Assembly (NCBI RefSeq): GCF_011764445.1
Contig: NZ_BLPG01000001.1
Location: forward strand, 8,609,316-8,673,315
From: Phytohabitans rumicis
GTDB taxonomy: Bacteria > Actinomycetota > Actinomycetes > Mycobacteriales > Micromonosporaceae
Direction: 5' to 3'
Length of the DNA stretch: 64,000 nucleotides
The stretch's first letter is position 1. Every line of letters begins with the position of its first letter. Positions 1 through 8,507 of this stretch are shown here, piece by piece. Made by a program: the position numbers and the translations under genes. The notes below the pieces were generated by a model. That model worked only from the letters and a program-made list of their open reading frames with translations, was not told the DNA's origin and ran no database searches.

Positions 1-235
1 GGAAGCCGCCGCCGGCCCGGACGTACGCCTCGAAGGCGGCCCGGCCCGGGTCGGTGAGCACGGTGCCGTTCGTGTTCAGGAAGACGACGGCGTCGAACCG
101 GGTCAGGTTGGCCCGGGTGAACGCCTCCGGGTCCTCGGTGGCCTCCGTCGCGAAGCCGAGGGAAGCCAGGGCGGCCACCCCGGCCGGGATCGAGTCGTGC
201 CGGAACCCGGTGGTCCGCGAGTAGACGAGGATCAT
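1..235 (-). CDS. ThuA-like domain protein, 5' part only
   Basis: Only the first 78 codons lie in the window. The protein starts MILVYSRTTGFRHDSIP and continues with a region rich in beta strands ending DAVVFLNTNGTVLTDPGRAA. This is the start of a ThuA-like fold (class I glutamine-amidotransferase-like, trehalose-utilisation family), where a short hydrophobic strand, the FRHDSIP turn and a FLNTNG strand are typical. The start ATG overlaps the TGA of the radical SAM gene by four bases (ATGA), so the two are translationally coupled. ThuA proteins are often found with sugar oxidoreductases, but their reaction is poorly defined and no substrate can be named here. Confidence 0.75.
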   Translation of the reverse strand, partial: MILVYSRTTGFRHDSIPAGVAALASLGFATEATEDPEAFTRANLTRFDAVVFLNTNGTVLTDPGRAAFEAYVRAGGGF

Positions 236-1545
236 GCCGCGACGACGGCGTCGGCCGGCAGGGTGTCCATGAACGAACTGACCGAGAACACCGCGTTGCC
301 GGCGCCCGGCGGGCCGTACCCGGGCGGGGTCGAAAGGCCGTTGGCGTCCATCGTCGCGCGGTACGCCTCCAGCAGGCGGATGTGGTACTCCAGCGGCGCG
401 CCCTGCGGGTTGGTGCGGCCCAGCGGCGTGGTCGGCTCCGGGCACCAGGTGGTGAAGCGCGGCAGGATGCCGCGCGACATGAAGTACTGCAGCCCCTCTG
501 TCGTCGACTCGATCGCCTCGTCGACCGTGCGGAAGCCGAACGGCTCGGCCATCTCGATGCCGGCCACGAAGTTCGGGATGACGTTGCGCGGGCCGAAGAC
601 CTCCGCCGACTCCAGGATCCGCCGGTGCCACTCCGCCCGGCCCACGTAGCGCTCCTTGCCCGGGCAGTGCAGCTCGAACAGGCGCTTGTCCCACACCTCG
701 TAGTTGGGGTGGTAGATCCGGATCCCGTAGTCGTGGAACCGCTGCACGTCGGCCCTGGGCAGCGCCTGGGCCACCACCTTGCCGATCCACCGGCCGGGGA
801 AACGCTCCTCGATCGCCTTGGCGTAGCGCCCGTAGAAGTCGGCCTCCGCGAGCCCGTCGACCTTCGACGTCACGCTGCCACCGGTCAAGGTGTACGCGTG
901 GGAGGTGCGCCCCGTGTCGTACCGGTCGATGATCTCCAGCGCTTCGAGCACCTCGGCGACCGGCTTGACCCCGGTGTACGGCCGTCCGGCCGCCTTGTGC
1001 TGGCGCCAGTTGTGGTTGATGTCGCAGTACTGGCACTCCTCCTTGGCGCCGAAGTACTGGCAGACCCGGAAGACGGTCAGGTAGATCAGGTAGCCCCACT
1101 GGATGGTCGGCGCGACCTCCATGACGGACTTGCCGTTGGCGAGGGTGTGCCGGTAGTAGTCGGGCATCGGCGGCAGCCCCACGTCGGCGATCGCCCGGCC
1201 GTCCAGGAAGAGCCGGGCCACGCCGTCCTCGTCCGCCTTGACCGTGTACGGCGAGTCCGGGTTGACGCGTACCGAGACGACGGTGCGGCGCAGGTCGTAC
1301 GGCCCACCGGTGAGCACGACCTCCTCCGGCGGGCGGCGCAGCGCCGCCGCGCCCAGCTCGGGCAGCGTACGGTGGTCGAAGGAGAAGATGAAGTACGACT
1401 TCGGCTTGACCTGCCCGTCGTCGCCGTCCGTGAGCACCGAATCGTCGAAGGCGATCCCGCCCCGGAGCAGGTCTTCCTTGATCACAGCCTCCCGCGGGAT
1501 GTGCGGGAAACGGCTCATCAGGTCTTCGATCAGCTCGGTGCGCAT
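232..1545 (-). CDS. radical SAM protein with unusual CX8CX2C cluster motif
   Basis: A 437-residue protein with a three-cysteine motif at C162, C171 and C174 (CQYFGAKEECQYC). The spacing CX8CX2C differs from the usual CX3CX2C of radical SAM enzymes. The segment after it contains YTLTGGSVTSK, which resembles the GGE-type SAM-binding loop, and later TTWCPEPTTPLG near residue 385. About 150 residues precede the cluster and probably form a separate N-terminal domain. The gene is first in the visible transcript, and its stop overlaps the start of the ThuA-like gene. The reaction is unknown to me. An iron-sulfur SAM enzyme is the best reading because the cysteine triplet, TGG loop and downstream barrel-like segments occur in the right order. 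Confidence 0.72.
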   Translation of the reverse strand: MRTELIEDLMSRFPHIPREAVIKEDLLRGGIAFDDSVLTDGDDGQVKPKSYFIFSFDHRTLPELGAAALRRPPEEVVLTGGPYDLRRTVVSVRVNPDSPYTVKADEDGVARLFLDGRAIADVGLPPMPDYYRHTLANGKSVMEVAPTIQWGYLIYLTVFRVCQYFGAKEECQYCDINHNWRQHKAAGRPYTGVKPVAEVLEALEIIDRYDTGRTSHAYTLTGGSVTSKVDGLAEADFYGRYAKAIEERFPGRWIGKVVAQALPRADVQRFHDYGIRIYHPNYEVWDKRLFELHCPGKERYVGRAEWHRRILESAEVFGPRNVIPNFVAGIEMAEPFGFRTVDEAIESTTEGLQYFMSRGILPRFTTWCPEPTTPLGRTNPQGAPLEYHIRLLEAYRATMDANGLSTPPGYGPPGAGNAVFSVSSFMDTLPADAVVAA

Positions 1546-1672
1546 GGCCTAAGCCTCCCACCTCGGCGCCGGGAGGGCCGCCCGCATCCGGCCGGCGTGC
1601 CCACGATCACGCTCCATCGAACTTTTCGCCCCCGGGATTCGTACTCATTAGGTCTTCAAGGAGGAGGAACGG

Positions 1673-2077
1673 TTGGCCACGAAGCGCTCGACTTGGCAAC
1701 TCCTGCGCGGCCACGCGTACTCACCGTCGGTGGACGGTGTGGTGAGCGTCGGGCTGGGTTATGCCGCGATGGACCCGTACGCCGTACACCTGATCGTGAG
1801 CGCGGACCACACGGCGGCATCGTGCTGGGTCTTCGCCCGCGACCTGCTGATCGCGGGCCTGACCGGCACCGCGGGCGTCGGCGACGTGCTGGTCGGCACC
1901 GAACCCGGCGGGAGGGTGGTCAGCGTGACCCTGCGCAACGGCCGGGACGTGCTGGAGATCGACCTGCCGCGGCTGCCGCTGTGCCGCTTCGCGGCCGACA
2001 TGCTGGCGATCGTCCCGCGCGGCGCGGAGCAGGCCCACATCGACGTCGACGCTGAGCTGCGCTCCCTCCTCGCCTAG
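1673..2077 (+). CDS. SsgA-family sporulation/cell-division regulator
   Basis: A 134-residue protein, the normal size for SsgA-like proteins (SALPs), which localise to septation sites and control septum formation and spore-wall remodelling in sporulating actinomycetes. The DPYAVHL strand near residues 35-41, the following VSADHTAASCWVFARDLL helix region, and VGDVLVGTEP near residue 70 match the family pattern. The start is a TTG preceded by a strong GGAGGAGG site seven bases upstream. No other in-frame start has such a site. The gene stands alone and ends at a bidirectional hairpin facing the LacI gene. Which SALP subgroup it belongs to cannot be decided by eye. Confidence 0.9.
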   Translation: MATKRSTWQLLRGHAYSPSVDGVVSVGLGYAAMDPYAVHLIVSADHTAASCWVFARDLLIAGLTGTAGVGDVLVGTEPGGRVVSVTLRNGRDVLEIDLPRLPLCRFAADMLAIVPRGAEQAHIDVDAELRSLLA

Positions 2078-2082
2078 GTGCA

Positions 2083-2130
2083 AGGAAGGGCACCCTATTA
2101 GCGCTTTTTGCATAGGAGGGGGCCCTTCCT
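2083..2130. terminator. bidirectional hairpin terminator
   Basis: An imperfect inverted repeat: left arm AGGAAGGGCACCCTAT at 2083-2098, right arm ATAGGAGGGGGCCCTTCCT at 2112-2130, with a loop holding CTTTTTG. It lies between the convergent ssgA-like and lacI-like stops and touches the lacI stop codon. GGAAGGGC hairpins of this kind are frequent between convergent genes in Micromonosporaceae (recalled, not searched). Confidence 0.7.
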
Positions 2131-3139
2131 AACCGCCCGGTGGGGGTGGGAGTTCGCCGGAGCCGCGGATGATGAGGCGGACGGGGAGGACCACGCGGCG
2201 GGGCGGGCCGTCCGCGCCGTTGATCCGGTCGAAGAGCAGCTCGGCGGCCTGCCGGCCCATGCCCTGCGGGTCCTGGTAGACCGCCGTCACCGGCGGGTTG
2301 AGGCTCTCCGCGCCCTGGAAGTCGTCGAAGCTGACGTGCGCGACGTCGGTGCGGTCCTCCTGGTGCAGGGCCCTGACCACGCCGAGCGAGGTGCGCGCGT
2401 TCGCCGAGATCACCGCGGTGGGGGACGGGTCCGCGTGCAGCATGTCCACCATCGCGGAGGTGGAGTTCTGGGCGCCCATCGCGTCGACCCGGACCAGCCG
2501 CTCGTCGACCGGCAGGCCGGCCTCCAGCATCGCCGCGCGAAAGCCCTGGTAGCGCAGCCGGGTGGTGTAGATGTGCAGCCGGTCGCCGATGAACGCGACC
2601 CGGCGGTGCCCGTGGTCGATCACGTGTTTGGTGGCCAGCCGGGCGCCGCCCTCGTTGTCGGCGAGCACGGTGTCGGAGTCGTGCTGGATCGGCGGCCGGT
2701 CCACGAACACGGTGGGGAAGCGGGCCGGCCCGTGCCCGAGGTAGGAGTGATCGCCCGAGGTCGGCGTGATGATCAGGCCGGCGACCCGGCGGTTGGCCAG
2801 GCCGTTGACCACCACCCGCTCGTTCTCCGGCGCGTACCCGGCGCTGGAGATCACGACGAACATGCCGCGCTCCCGGGCCAGCTCCTCGACCGCGCTGGTG
2901 ACCTCGGCGAAGAACGGGTCGGCGATGTTCTCCACCACCAGGCCGACCGCGTCGTCCCGGCCCACGCGCAGCGACCGGGCCACCGGGTTGGGGTGGAAGC
3001 CCAGCTCGCGGATGGCCGCCTGGACCCGCTCGGCGGTGCCGGGGGCGACGGCCGGGTCGTCGTTGACCACCCGGGAGACCGTCTTGGCGCTCACCCCGGC
3101 GAGGATCGAGACGTCGCGGAGCGTGGGCCGGCGGGACAT
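2129..3139 (-). CDS. LacI-family transcriptional repressor of the sugar operon
   Basis: A 336-residue LacI/GalR regulator. The N-terminal helix-turn-helix reads TLRDVSILAGVSAKTVSRVV (residues 6-25), followed by the hinge helix (NPVARSLR) and a periplasmic-binding-protein-like sensor domain (VGLVVENIADPFFAEVTSAVEE onward). It is the last gene of the nine-gene minus-strand sugar operon, and its ATG overlaps the stop of the PfkB gene by four bases. The repressor is therefore probably co-transcribed and autoregulated. Candidate operators are the palindrome at 10938-10953 and the imperfect site at 10855-10868 upstream of the first gene. The inducer is not known. Confidence 0.93.
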   Translation of the reverse strand: MSRRPTLRDVSILAGVSAKTVSRVVNDDPAVAPGTAERVQAAIRELGFHPNPVARSLRVGRDDAVGLVVENIADPFFAEVTSAVEELARERGMFVVISSAGYAPENERVVVNGLANRRVAGLIITPTSGDHSYLGHGPARFPTVFVDRPPIQHDSDTVLADNEGGARLATKHVIDHGHRRVAFIGDRLHIYTTRLRYQGFRAAMLEAGLPVDERLVRVDAMGAQNSTSAMVDMLHADPSPTAVISANARTSLGVVRALHQEDRTDVAHVSFDDFQGAESLNPPVTAVYQDPQGMGRQAAELLFDRINGADGPPRRVVLPVRLIIRGSGELPPPPGG

Positions 3140-4101
3140 CAGGCCCCCAGGCGGGCGCCCGCGAGCGCCGCGGCCAGCTCCCGCGCCCGCGCCGGGTCGA
3201 CGCCGCCGGCCAGTTCCTGCTCGACGGACGCGGTCGCGGTCGCGACCGCGAAGACCACCGCGTCGATCCCGGTACGCCCCTCCTCGAACGCCTCGACCAG
3301 GCCGCCCACGAACGAGTCGCCGGCGCCGATCGGGTTCACCACGTCCACCCGGACGGTGGGCACCCAGGCGACGTCGGTCGCGTCGCCGTAGGCCGTACCG
3401 GCCGCGCCGGCGGTCACCGCCGCCGAGCGCGCGCCCCGCCGGCACAGCTCGCGCACCGCTTCGGCAGCCCGATCTGGTACGTCAGGGTCGTCCTCATGTA
3501 CCGATTCCTCCTCGTGCCCGGCCAGCACCCCCTCGGCCTCGGCCAGGTTGGGCGTGACCACGTCCGGGCCGGCCGCGAGCGTGCCGGCGAGCGCGGACCG
3601 GGCGGCATCCACGACCACCCGTACGCCGGCGTCGCGCCCGATCCGGGTGAGCCGGCCGTACCCGTCGTCCGGTACGCCCGGGGGCAGGCTGCCCGAGCAG
3701 ACGAGCGTGGCGTGCCGGCCGCTGGCCAGCTCGGCGGCCAGCGCGTCCTCGTACCGGGCCCATGCCTCGGCGGAGATCTGCGGGCCGGGCTCGTTGAGCA
3801 CTGTCACCCGGCCGGAGTCCTCCAGGTAGATGGTGGCCACCCGGACGTCGCCCGGCACCGGCACGCCGGCGAACTGCACCGGCTCCGCGGCGAACAGGCG
3901 CGCGACGGTGTCCGCGTCCGCCTCCGGCTGGAAGCTGACCAGGGTGGCCCGGCGCCCGAACGCGGCGGACACCCGGCCCACGTTGAGGCCCTTGCCGCCC
4001 GCGGTCACCACCGCCCGGTACGGCCGCAGCACGCTCCCCGGCCGCAGTTCCGGCAGCCGGACCGTCCGGTCGACGGTGATGTTCGGCGTCGCGATGAGCA
4101 A
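3139..4101 (-). CDS. PfkB-family sugar (phosphate) kinase, 1-phosphofructokinase/LacC type
   Basis: A 320-residue ribokinase-fold kinase. The N-terminal signature GGKGLNVGRVSAAFGRRATLV (near residue 36) and the C-terminal PfkB signature NPIGAGDSFVGG, which carries the catalytic Asp, are both intact. The opening TPNITVDRTVRLPELRPGSV resembles 1-phosphofructokinase, tagatose-6-phosphate kinase and the sulfofructose kinase YihV, which make the substrate of class I LacD/YihT aldolases. The chosen start is TTG at 4101, preceded by GGAGG at good spacing. An upstream ATG-initiated extension reads as low-complexity shadow and overlaps the next gene. It probably phosphorylates a ketose phosphate ahead of one of the two aldolases in this operon. 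Confidence 0.9.
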   Translation of the reverse strand: MLIATPNITVDRTVRLPELRPGSVLRPYRAVVTAGGKGLNVGRVSAAFGRRATLVSFQPEADADTVARLFAAEPVQFAGVPVPGDVRVATIYLEDSGRVTVLNEPGPQISAEAWARYEDALAAELASGRHATLVCSGSLPPGVPDDGYGRLTRIGRDAGVRVVVDAARSALAGTLAAGPDVVTPNLAEAEGVLAGHEEESVHEDDPDVPDRAAEAVRELCRRGARSAAVTAGAAGTAYGDATDVAWVPTVRVDVVNPIGAGDSFVGGLVEAFEEGRTGIDAVVFAVATATASVEQELAGGVDPARARELAAALAGARLGA

Positions 4102-4130
4102 GGGTCCTCCAATGAAAAGCCGATGGCAGG

Positions 4131-4679
4131 CTACCGGGTCAGGACTGCGGCGATCTGGCGCGCCGGGGGCGCGGTGGTGTCCACCACGACGTGCGGCACC
4201 CGCGGTGGGTCGAGGGCGCCGGAGCGCAGGAAGCCGTCGACGTCGGACAGCTTGCGCACGTCGCGCGGGGCGCCGCGGGCGGCCAGCCGGCGGGACACCT
4301 CGGCCGGCGGGCAGGTGGTCCAGGCGAGCACGACGCCGCCCGGGGCGTTCAAGCGGTCCTTGAGCACGGCCCAGGCGCCCGGGTCGGACCGCTCCGCCGT
4401 GAACGGCGCGACCAGCACCACGGACACCCCGGCGGCCAGGCACCCGGTGGCGGTGTCGAGGAGCGCGTCGTAGGTGGCGGTGCGGGTGGCACCGCGTACC
4501 CGGGGATCGTCGAGATCGCCCGGCGCGGCGCCGACGAGGCCGGCCACGACGGCGGTCAGCGGCCCGGTGAGCACGTCCTGGTCCAGCGGCGCGGCGGTGG
4601 CCGCATGGGCCAGCGCCGCGCCGAACGTGCTCTTGCCCGTCGCCGGCGCCCCGGCCACCACGTACGCCCGGGCGTCCAT
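4131..4679 (-). CDS. P-loop NTPase, small-molecule kinase-like
   Basis: A 182-residue protein with a Walker A motif GAPATGKST near residues 9-17. The overall length and the LDQDVL segment after the P-loop resemble gluconate/shikimate-type kinases and zeta-toxin-like AAA_33 proteins. It sits between the LacD-type aldolase and the PfkB kinase of the sugar operon, so it may phosphorylate a sugar or sugar acid that feeds the pathway. Nothing in the sequence fixes the substrate. Confidence 0.75.
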   Translation of the reverse strand: MDARAYVVAGAPATGKSTFGAALAHAATAAPLDQDVLTGPLTAVVAGLVGAAPGDLDDPRVRGATRTATYDALLDTATGCLAAGVSVVLVAPFTAERSDPGAWAVLKDRLNAPGGVVLAWTTCPPAEVSRRLAARGAPRDVRKLSDVDGFLRSGALDPPRVPHVVVDTTAPPARQIAAVLTR

Positions 4680-4681
4680 GC

Positions 4682-5601
4682 CTATTCCCCGTACGCCTCG
4701 TACCAGGTGGGCGTGATCGCGCCCGCCGGCACCCGCTCGGCCCAGGGGCGGCCGTGCGCGCGGACGATGGCGTTGAGGGCGTCCAGGCGCTCGCCGACGC
4801 GTCCCAGAGCGGCGGTACGCCCGACCGCGTCGCCCCAGACCGCGCGGCCGGCGATGTAGCCGCTGGCGCCGGCGCGGGCCGCGACCTCCATCTGGGCCGC
4901 GAAGTCGTCGAAGCCGGCGCCCTCGCTCAGCAGCACCCACGGGACGGTGGCGGCGGCGTCCAGGTCCCGGCAGGCGCCGGCCGAACCGGGGTACTGCATC
5001 TTGAGGATGTCCAGGCCCAGCAGCGTGAACTCGGCGGCGGACGCGACGATGGCGTCGGCCCGCTGGGTCTCGCCGGGCTCCTCGCCGGGCAGCGGGTACC
5101 AGATCGGCTCGACGATCAGCGGGAGCCGCCACGCGTGGCAGTCCGCGGCCAGGTCGGCGACCAGCTTGCGCTGCTCCGCGGCGGTCTCGGTCAGGTCGGC
5201 CCGGTAGAACAGGATCAGCTTGACCCCGTCGACGCCGAGCTTGGCCATCTTCTCCGGGGTCCACTTCGGACGCAGCCGGGTGGCGGTGTCCCAGCCGGGC
5301 GGCGTGTCCGGCCGGTACGCCAGCACCTCGATCGGGGCGACGAGCCCGGTGTCCCGGGGAGGGCGCCGGTGGCGATCGCCTGCCCGAGCGCGTACACGGG
5401 GTCCAGCAGCAGGCCGGACGCGTGCCGGGCCAGCGCGGCGCCGAGGTCCAGTTTGGACTCCACGGCGGTCTCGTACGACACCCGCGTGATGTCGGGGTCG
5501 AGCAGCGCCAGGTAGTTCTCCGGATGGTCGAGCGCGGCGACGCAGAAGAAGCCGTCGTCGGTGGCGAGGCGGGTCAGGCGGCGAACGATGCCGAGGTCCA
5601 C
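4682..5601 (-). CDS. LacD/YihT-type class I aldolase, interrupted by one frameshift
   Basis: Starts with GTG at 5601 behind AAGGGA. The first 83 codons read MDLGIVRRLTRLATDDGFF and CVAALDHPENY, the opening of tagatose-1,6-bisphosphate aldolase-like proteins. The frame is then lost at about 5353-5359, where a CCCGGG run appears to lack one base. The rest continues in another frame through VKLILFYRAD (Schiff-base Lys region), PLIVEPIWY and GASGYIAGRAVWGD to TAG at 4682. With one base restored the protein is about 306 residues, normal for the family. Members split a ketose 1,6-bisphosphate (or 1-phosphate) into triose phosphates. A second, clearly different paralogue is at 8504-9400. The break is either real or a homopolymer error (see findings). 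Confidence 0.85.
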
Positions 5602-5620
5602 TGTGGTCCCTTCACACGAG

Positions 5621-5659
5621 GTGTGGGGCCGGACGTCCCACGGTCGTCCGGCCCCACAC
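5621..5659. terminator. perfect 15-bp inverted repeat after the binding-protein gene
   Basis: Arms GTGTGGGGCCGGACG (5621-5635) and CGTCCGGCCCCACAC (5645-5659) are perfectly complementary around a 9-base loop. The hairpin sits between the stop of the ABC binding-protein gene and the start of the downstream aldolase. No U-tract follows in the direction of transcription. It may act as an attenuator or an mRNA 3'-end stabiliser that keeps binding-protein message in excess, as known for many binding-protein operons. Confidence 0.7.
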
Positions 5660-5661
5660 GT

Positions 5662-6657
5662 TCAGCACTTGTCTTTGTAGATGTACTTGCTGACGTCGGG
5701 GTTGCTCATGTTGTCCTTGGTGACGATGAGGGACTCGGTGGCGATGCTCGCCGTCACCGTCTTGCCCTCGACCGCGGCGGCGGCCTGCTCGACACCCTGC
5801 ACCCCGATGTCGTACGGCTTCTGCGCCACCAGCGCCTGCACGTCACCGGCCTCCAGCTGCTTGATCTGGTCCGGGCCGGCGTCGAAGCCGACGACCTTGA
5901 CCTGGTTGCTCTTGCCCGCGGCGCGCACGCCGGTCGCCGTGCCCTGCGCGGAGAAGAGGTTGGTGGCGAAGACGCCCACGATGTCCGGGCTGCGCTGCAG
6001 TTCGGCCTGGATGATGCTGGCGGCCGTCTGCGGCGAGTTGTGCGAGTACTGGGTGGCCGCGGCGAGCGTGAAGTTGGTGTACTTGGTCTTCACGGCCTCC
6101 TCGAAGCCGGCCACCCGGGCGTCCACGGAGGACACACCGGGGTCGGTGGAGATGACGAGCACCTTGCCCTTGGCGCCGCCGAGCAGCTCGTTGAGCGCCT
6201 CGGCGGCCTTCGTGCCGCCGAGCTTGTTGTCGGTGGCGATCCGGGACGCGCCGATGCTGGTGTCGTCCACTGTGGTGTCCACGAGCACGACCTTGCTGCC
6301 GGCGTCCTGGATCCGCTTCAGCGGCGTGGCCGACGCCTTCACGTCGTTCGGGGCCACCAGCAGCGCGGCCGGCTTGGCCGCGGCCACCGCGTCGAGCAGC
6401 GGGTTCTGCAGGGTGGCGTCGAACTTGTCCGGGCCCTGCACTTGCAGCTCGACGCCGAGCTCCTTGGCCTTCTCCTGGGCGCCGCACTCCATCGAGATGT
6501 AGAACGGGTCGCCCTTGACGCCGACCATGAGCACGAACTTCTTGCCGGAGGCGGAGCCGCTGTCGCTACCTGTGCCCGAGGTGCCTCCGTCGTCGTCCGC
6601 GCAGCCGGCGGCCAGCAGCAGCACCCCGGCGGCGACTACCGCCGCGATCTTCTTCAT
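5662..6657 (-). CDS. sugar ABC transporter substrate-binding lipoprotein
   Basis: A 331-residue lipoprotein. A signal peptide MKKIAAVVAAGVLLLAAGC ends in a lipobox, with the lipidated Cys at position 19, followed by a Gly/Ser/Asp-rich linker. The mature part is a type I periplasmic-binding-protein fold of the ribose/rhizopine class (FVLMVGVKGDPFYISMECGAQEKAKELG; AAALLVAPNDVKASATPLKRI; VVGFDAGPDQIKQLEAGDV). It captures the sugar outside the cell for the permease and ATPase encoded just upstream. A strong hairpin follows the gene. Pentose, inositol or a related polyol are plausible ligands, but none can be assigned by eye. Confidence 0.93.
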   Translation of the reverse strand: MKKIAAVVAAGVLLLAAGCADDDGGTSGTGSDSGSASGKKFVLMVGVKGDPFYISMECGAQEKAKELGVELQVQGPDKFDATLQNPLLDAVAAAKPAALLVAPNDVKASATPLKRIQDAGSKVVLVDTTVDDTSIGASRIATDNKLGGTKAAEALNELLGGAKGKVLVISTDPGVSSVDARVAGFEEAVKTKYTNFTLAAATQYSHNSPQTAASIIQAELQRSPDIVGVFATNLFSAQGTATGVRAAGKSNQVKVVGFDAGPDQIKQLEAGDVQALVAQKPYDIGVQGVEQAAAAVEGKTVTASIATESLIVTKDNMSNPDVSKYIYKDKC

Positions 6658-6698
6658 GGGTTTCCTCCTGTGGGGTCTTTCCGTGGGTCGGGATTGCC

Positions 6699-7758
6699 TC
6701 AGCCCCGGTCGCGCGAGCGACGGCGGAGCTGGTCGAACCAGACGGCGACGATGAGCACCAGGCCCACCGCGACGTCCTGCCAGTAGGGCTGGACCCCCGT
6801 GATGACGAAGCCGTTCTTGAGCACCGCCGGGATCCACACCCCGATGAGGGTCCCGATGATCGAGCCGACGCCCCGAAGAGGCTGGTGCCGCCCAGGGCCA
6901 CCGCGGTGATGGCCTGCAGGTTGTCGGTCGAGTGCCCGCCGATGCTGGTGGTGCTGAAGTACGCCAGCGACAGGAAGCCCGCGAAGCCAGCCGCCGTACC
7001 GCCGATGATGTAGACCTTGAGCAGGTGCCGCTTGACGTTGATGCCGGCCCGGCTCGCCGCCTCCGGGTTGGAGCCGATGGCGAACGTGTGCCGCCCGAAC
7101 ACCGCCATGTGCAGCAGCACGAAGCCGGCGGCGACGACGAGCAGCGCGATCGGGATGAGGTTGGGGATCCCGGGATCCACGAGCCGTGCCCGACCGGGTC
7201 CAGCGCGTACGTGGCGGTGTTGACGCCGTTCTGCAGGATCAGCGCGAACCCGAGGCCGGCGCCCAGCGTGCCCAGCGTCGCCAGCAGCGGCGGCACCTTC
7301 AGGTACGCCACGACGAGGCCGTTGATCGTGCCGATGAGCAGCCCGGCCAGCAGCGCCCCCGCGAGCGCGACCAGCATGTACCAGCCCTTGGTCTGGTCCG
7401 CGGCCACGTCCGCCGCGGTGGTGCCGTCGCCGGTGTTGATGAGCTGCAGCGCGTGCACGGCGAACACCTCGCCGAGCACGATGCCGCTCGGGATGGACAG
7501 GTCCACGCCGGCGGTGATCACGACGAACGTGGTGCCGACGCTGACCACGGTCAGGATGGCCACGTTCTGCGCGAGCTGCACGAAGTTGCTGCGCTGGGTG
7601 AACGTGTCCGGCGCCATGATGGAGAACGCCGCGATGATCAGCAACAGGACGCCGAAGGTGACCATCGTGGGGTTGCGCACCAGCGCCCAGACGAAGGAGA
7701 CCCGCGGGGTCACCGGCTCCTGCGTGTCGGGCTCGGTGGGCTTGGTTTGCGCGGTCAT
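6699..7758 (-). CDS. sugar ABC transporter permease (RbsC type), two frameshifts
   Basis: Starts ATG at 7758, overlapping the ATPase stop by four bases. The N-terminal half is in one frame (MTAQTKPTEPDTQEPVTPRV, then helices such as VTFGVLLLIIAAFSIMAP and FVVITAGVDLSIPSGIVLG). At about 7169-7174 a CCCGGG run lacks one base, after which NLIPIALLVVAAGFVLLHMA and FGRHTFAIGSNPEAASRAGI continue in a second frame. At about 6871-6874 a G4 run lacks another base, and the end (IIGTLIGVWIPAVLKNGF to RRRSRDRG and TGA at 6699) is in a third frame. Two restored bases give about 353 residues with the GSNPEAA coupling loop typical of BPD_transp_2 permeases. If the breaks are real, the transporter is dead. 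Confidence 0.88.
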
Positions 7759-8507
7759 TTCCCCACCTCGTTCGCGTACGCGCCGGAAATCGCCGCGATG
7801 AGCCGGTCGACGTCGGCCTCGCCGCGCTGGAACCGGGCCACCCGCGCGCCCAGCCGTAGCACCTCGATCCGGTCGGCGACCTGCAGCACCTGCGGCAGGT
7901 TGTGCGAGATGAACACGACCGCGATGCCCCGGTCCCGGATCCGCTCGACCAGCTCCAGCACCTTCGCGGTCTGGATGACGCCGAGCGCCGCGGTCGGCTC
8001 GTCCATCAGGATCACCTTGGTGGCCCACATCGCCGCGCGGGCGATCGCCACCGACTGCTTCTGCCCGCCGGAGAACGCCGCCACCGGCGCCCGCATGTCC
8101 TGCACCAGGCCCACACCGAGGTCCTTGAACGCGGTCGCGGTGCGCCGGCGCATCTCCGGGTGGTTGTGCAGGAACCCGAACCGGCGTACCTCGCGGCCGA
8201 GGAACACGTTGGCGGCCGCGTCCAGGTCCGGCGCCAGCGCCAGGTCCTGGTACACCGTCTCGATGCCCCGCCGCTTGGCGTCGTGCGGGTCGGCGAGGCG
8301 CACCGGCTGGCCGTCGACGCGTACCTCGCCCTCGTCCGGGCCGAAGACGCCGGCCAGGATCTTGGTCAGCGTGGACTTGCCCGCGCCGTTGTCGCCGACC
8401 AGCGCGGTGACCTCACCGGGGAACGCCTCGAACGAGGCGTGCCGCAGCGCCCGTACGTGGCCGAAGGTCTTGACCACGCCGTACGCGCCCAAGACTGGCT
8501 CTGTCAT
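7755..8507 (-). CDS. sugar ABC transporter ATP-binding protein, single-domain
   Basis: A 250-residue ATPase with Walker A GDNGAGKST (near residues 38-46), signature FSGGQKQSVAIARA, Walker B ATKVILMDEPTAALG, and the switch His in VVFISHNL. It is a single nucleotide-binding domain rather than the duplicated RbsA form, so it should act as a homodimer (FrcA/XylG-like short form). The chosen ATG at 8507 is preceded by GGGAGG and overlaps the stop of the YihT-like aldolase (ATGA). Its own stop overlaps the start of the permease. Confidence 0.94.
   Translation of the reverse strand: MTEPVLGAYGVVKTFGHVRALRHASFEAFPGEVTALVGDNGAGKSTLTKILAGVFGPDEGEVRVDGQPVRLADPHDAKRRGIETVYQDLALAPDLDAAANVFLGREVRRFGFLHNHPEMRRRTATAFKDLGVGLVQDMRAPVAAFSGGQKQSVAIARAAMWATKVILMDEPTAALGVIQTAKVLELVERIRDRGIAVVFISHNLPQVLQVADRIEVLRLGARVARFQRGEADVDRLIAAISGAYANEVGK

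Noticed and set aside
382-2055. Plus-strand open frame opposite the radical SAM gene
   Set aside because: Low-complexity Arg/Val/Gly-rich translation with no motif; the opposite strand carries a clear radical SAM protein.
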